A DNA stretch of 64,000 nt from Bordetella parapertussis. Its GTDB lineage: Bacteria > Pseudomonadota > Gammaproteobacteria > Burkholderiales > SG8-41. A model generated the notes under the pieces. The model was not told the origin of the DNA and ran no database searches. It saw only the letters and a list, made by a program, of their open reading frames with translations. Below are positions 63,816-64,000 of this stretch, in pieces. Location of the stretch: positions 1 through 64,000 of the forward strand of contig CAMDRT010000011.1 of NCBI GenBank assembly GCA_945906815.1, in the 5' to 3' direction. The translations under genes were made by a program, and so were the position numbers. Position 1 is the first letter of the stretch, and each line of letters starts with the position of its first letter.

Positions 63816-64000
63816 CACTTTCTCCTCAAGTTTTACAGCAATGGTTTAGGCCGCGGAAAAGCATACGCTTAGTATCCATTATGGGCCAGCTTGTCAGCGT
63901 CCAATGGCACTATCTTAAGCGTGTCCAGGGTGCGCGCCGGTCACCAGCCACAGGTGGTGGCACACGTGCAATGCGCATCCCGCAACGGCGAACTTCAAGA
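63816..64000. other. Window-end region with no recognised gene
   Basis: About 185 bp upstream of the lactonase gene. I see no ORF, tRNA or repeat that I can support here. Confidence 0.5.

Noticed and set aside
1..64000. tRNA, rRNA or riboswitch
   Set aside because: No T-loop/acceptor patterns, rRNA segments or known riboswitch cores were recognised by eye; a covariance-model search would be needed to exclude weak cases.

Overview
The window is GC-rich, densely coded DNA from a proteobacterium, most likely a betaproteobacterium of the Burkholderiales/Nitrosomonadales type. The reasons are the paired beta-type AddB/AddA repair genes, the folB-plsY pair, rluF, xerD and above all nine Bug/TctC-type periplasmic solute receptors with no TctA/TctB permease beside them. 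No rRNA, tRNA or CRISPR array was seen. About sixty genes are called; all assignments come from reading the translations, not from database searches.

Layout. 1-5.2 kb: 5'-truncated addB-like gene and addA-like helicase-nuclease. 5.3-20.8 kb: small-molecule catabolism, with an enolase-superfamily enzyme, two Bug receptors, a UGSC selenoprotein, an MFS carrier, secreted hydrolases, AKR and SDR oxidoreductases, an Ldh-type and a LeuB-type dehydrogenase and the otnK-otnC pair. 20.8-28.3 kb: mostly housekeeping (ogt, xerD, folB, plsY, a COG2509 flavoprotein, rluF), with a Bug receptor and an LVIVD protein. 28.3-35.6 kb: accessory, with a cupin, a RelE/ParE toxin-antitoxin pair, a Bug/ThDP-enzyme/amidohydrolase group, an ISAs1-like remnant, an SPW-repeat and a DUF1269-like membrane protein inside a 19-bp inverted repeat, and an MNT/HEPN pair. 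35.8-50.9 kb: two sulfatases, another enolase-superfamily enzyme, a PhyH dioxygenase, two Bug receptors, an esterase-like lipoprotein, a CCG-domain protein, a TcuA-like flavoprotein, an Ldh-type dehydrogenase, an exonuclease and an EamA exporter. 50.9-64 kb: serine hydrolase, a two-subunit CoA-transferase/hydrolase, three Bug receptors, a complete Dpp/Opp-type ABC operon and an SMP-30 lactonase.

The main discovery candidate is the UGSC protein (7784-9520). What looks like two ORFs is one 579-codon frame interrupted only by TGA at 8102-8104. The residues around it read Cys-Sec-Gly-Ser-Cys, the hallmark of the UGSC selenoprotein family, and a bacterial-SECIS-like hairpin follows. A second gene, CoA-transferase subunit A at 53022-53900 on the minus strand, also has a single in-frame TGA with intact family sequence on both sides. 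This may be a second selenocysteine site, a nonsense mutation or a sequence error. Nothing for selenocysteine synthesis or decoding (selA, selB, selC, selD) is in the window.

The gene content suggests an organism that scavenges many organic acids and sulfated or aromatic-derived compounds. Receptors sit next to the enzymes that probably use their ligands. Gaps are short and often filled by dispersed inverted-repeat elements of several families.
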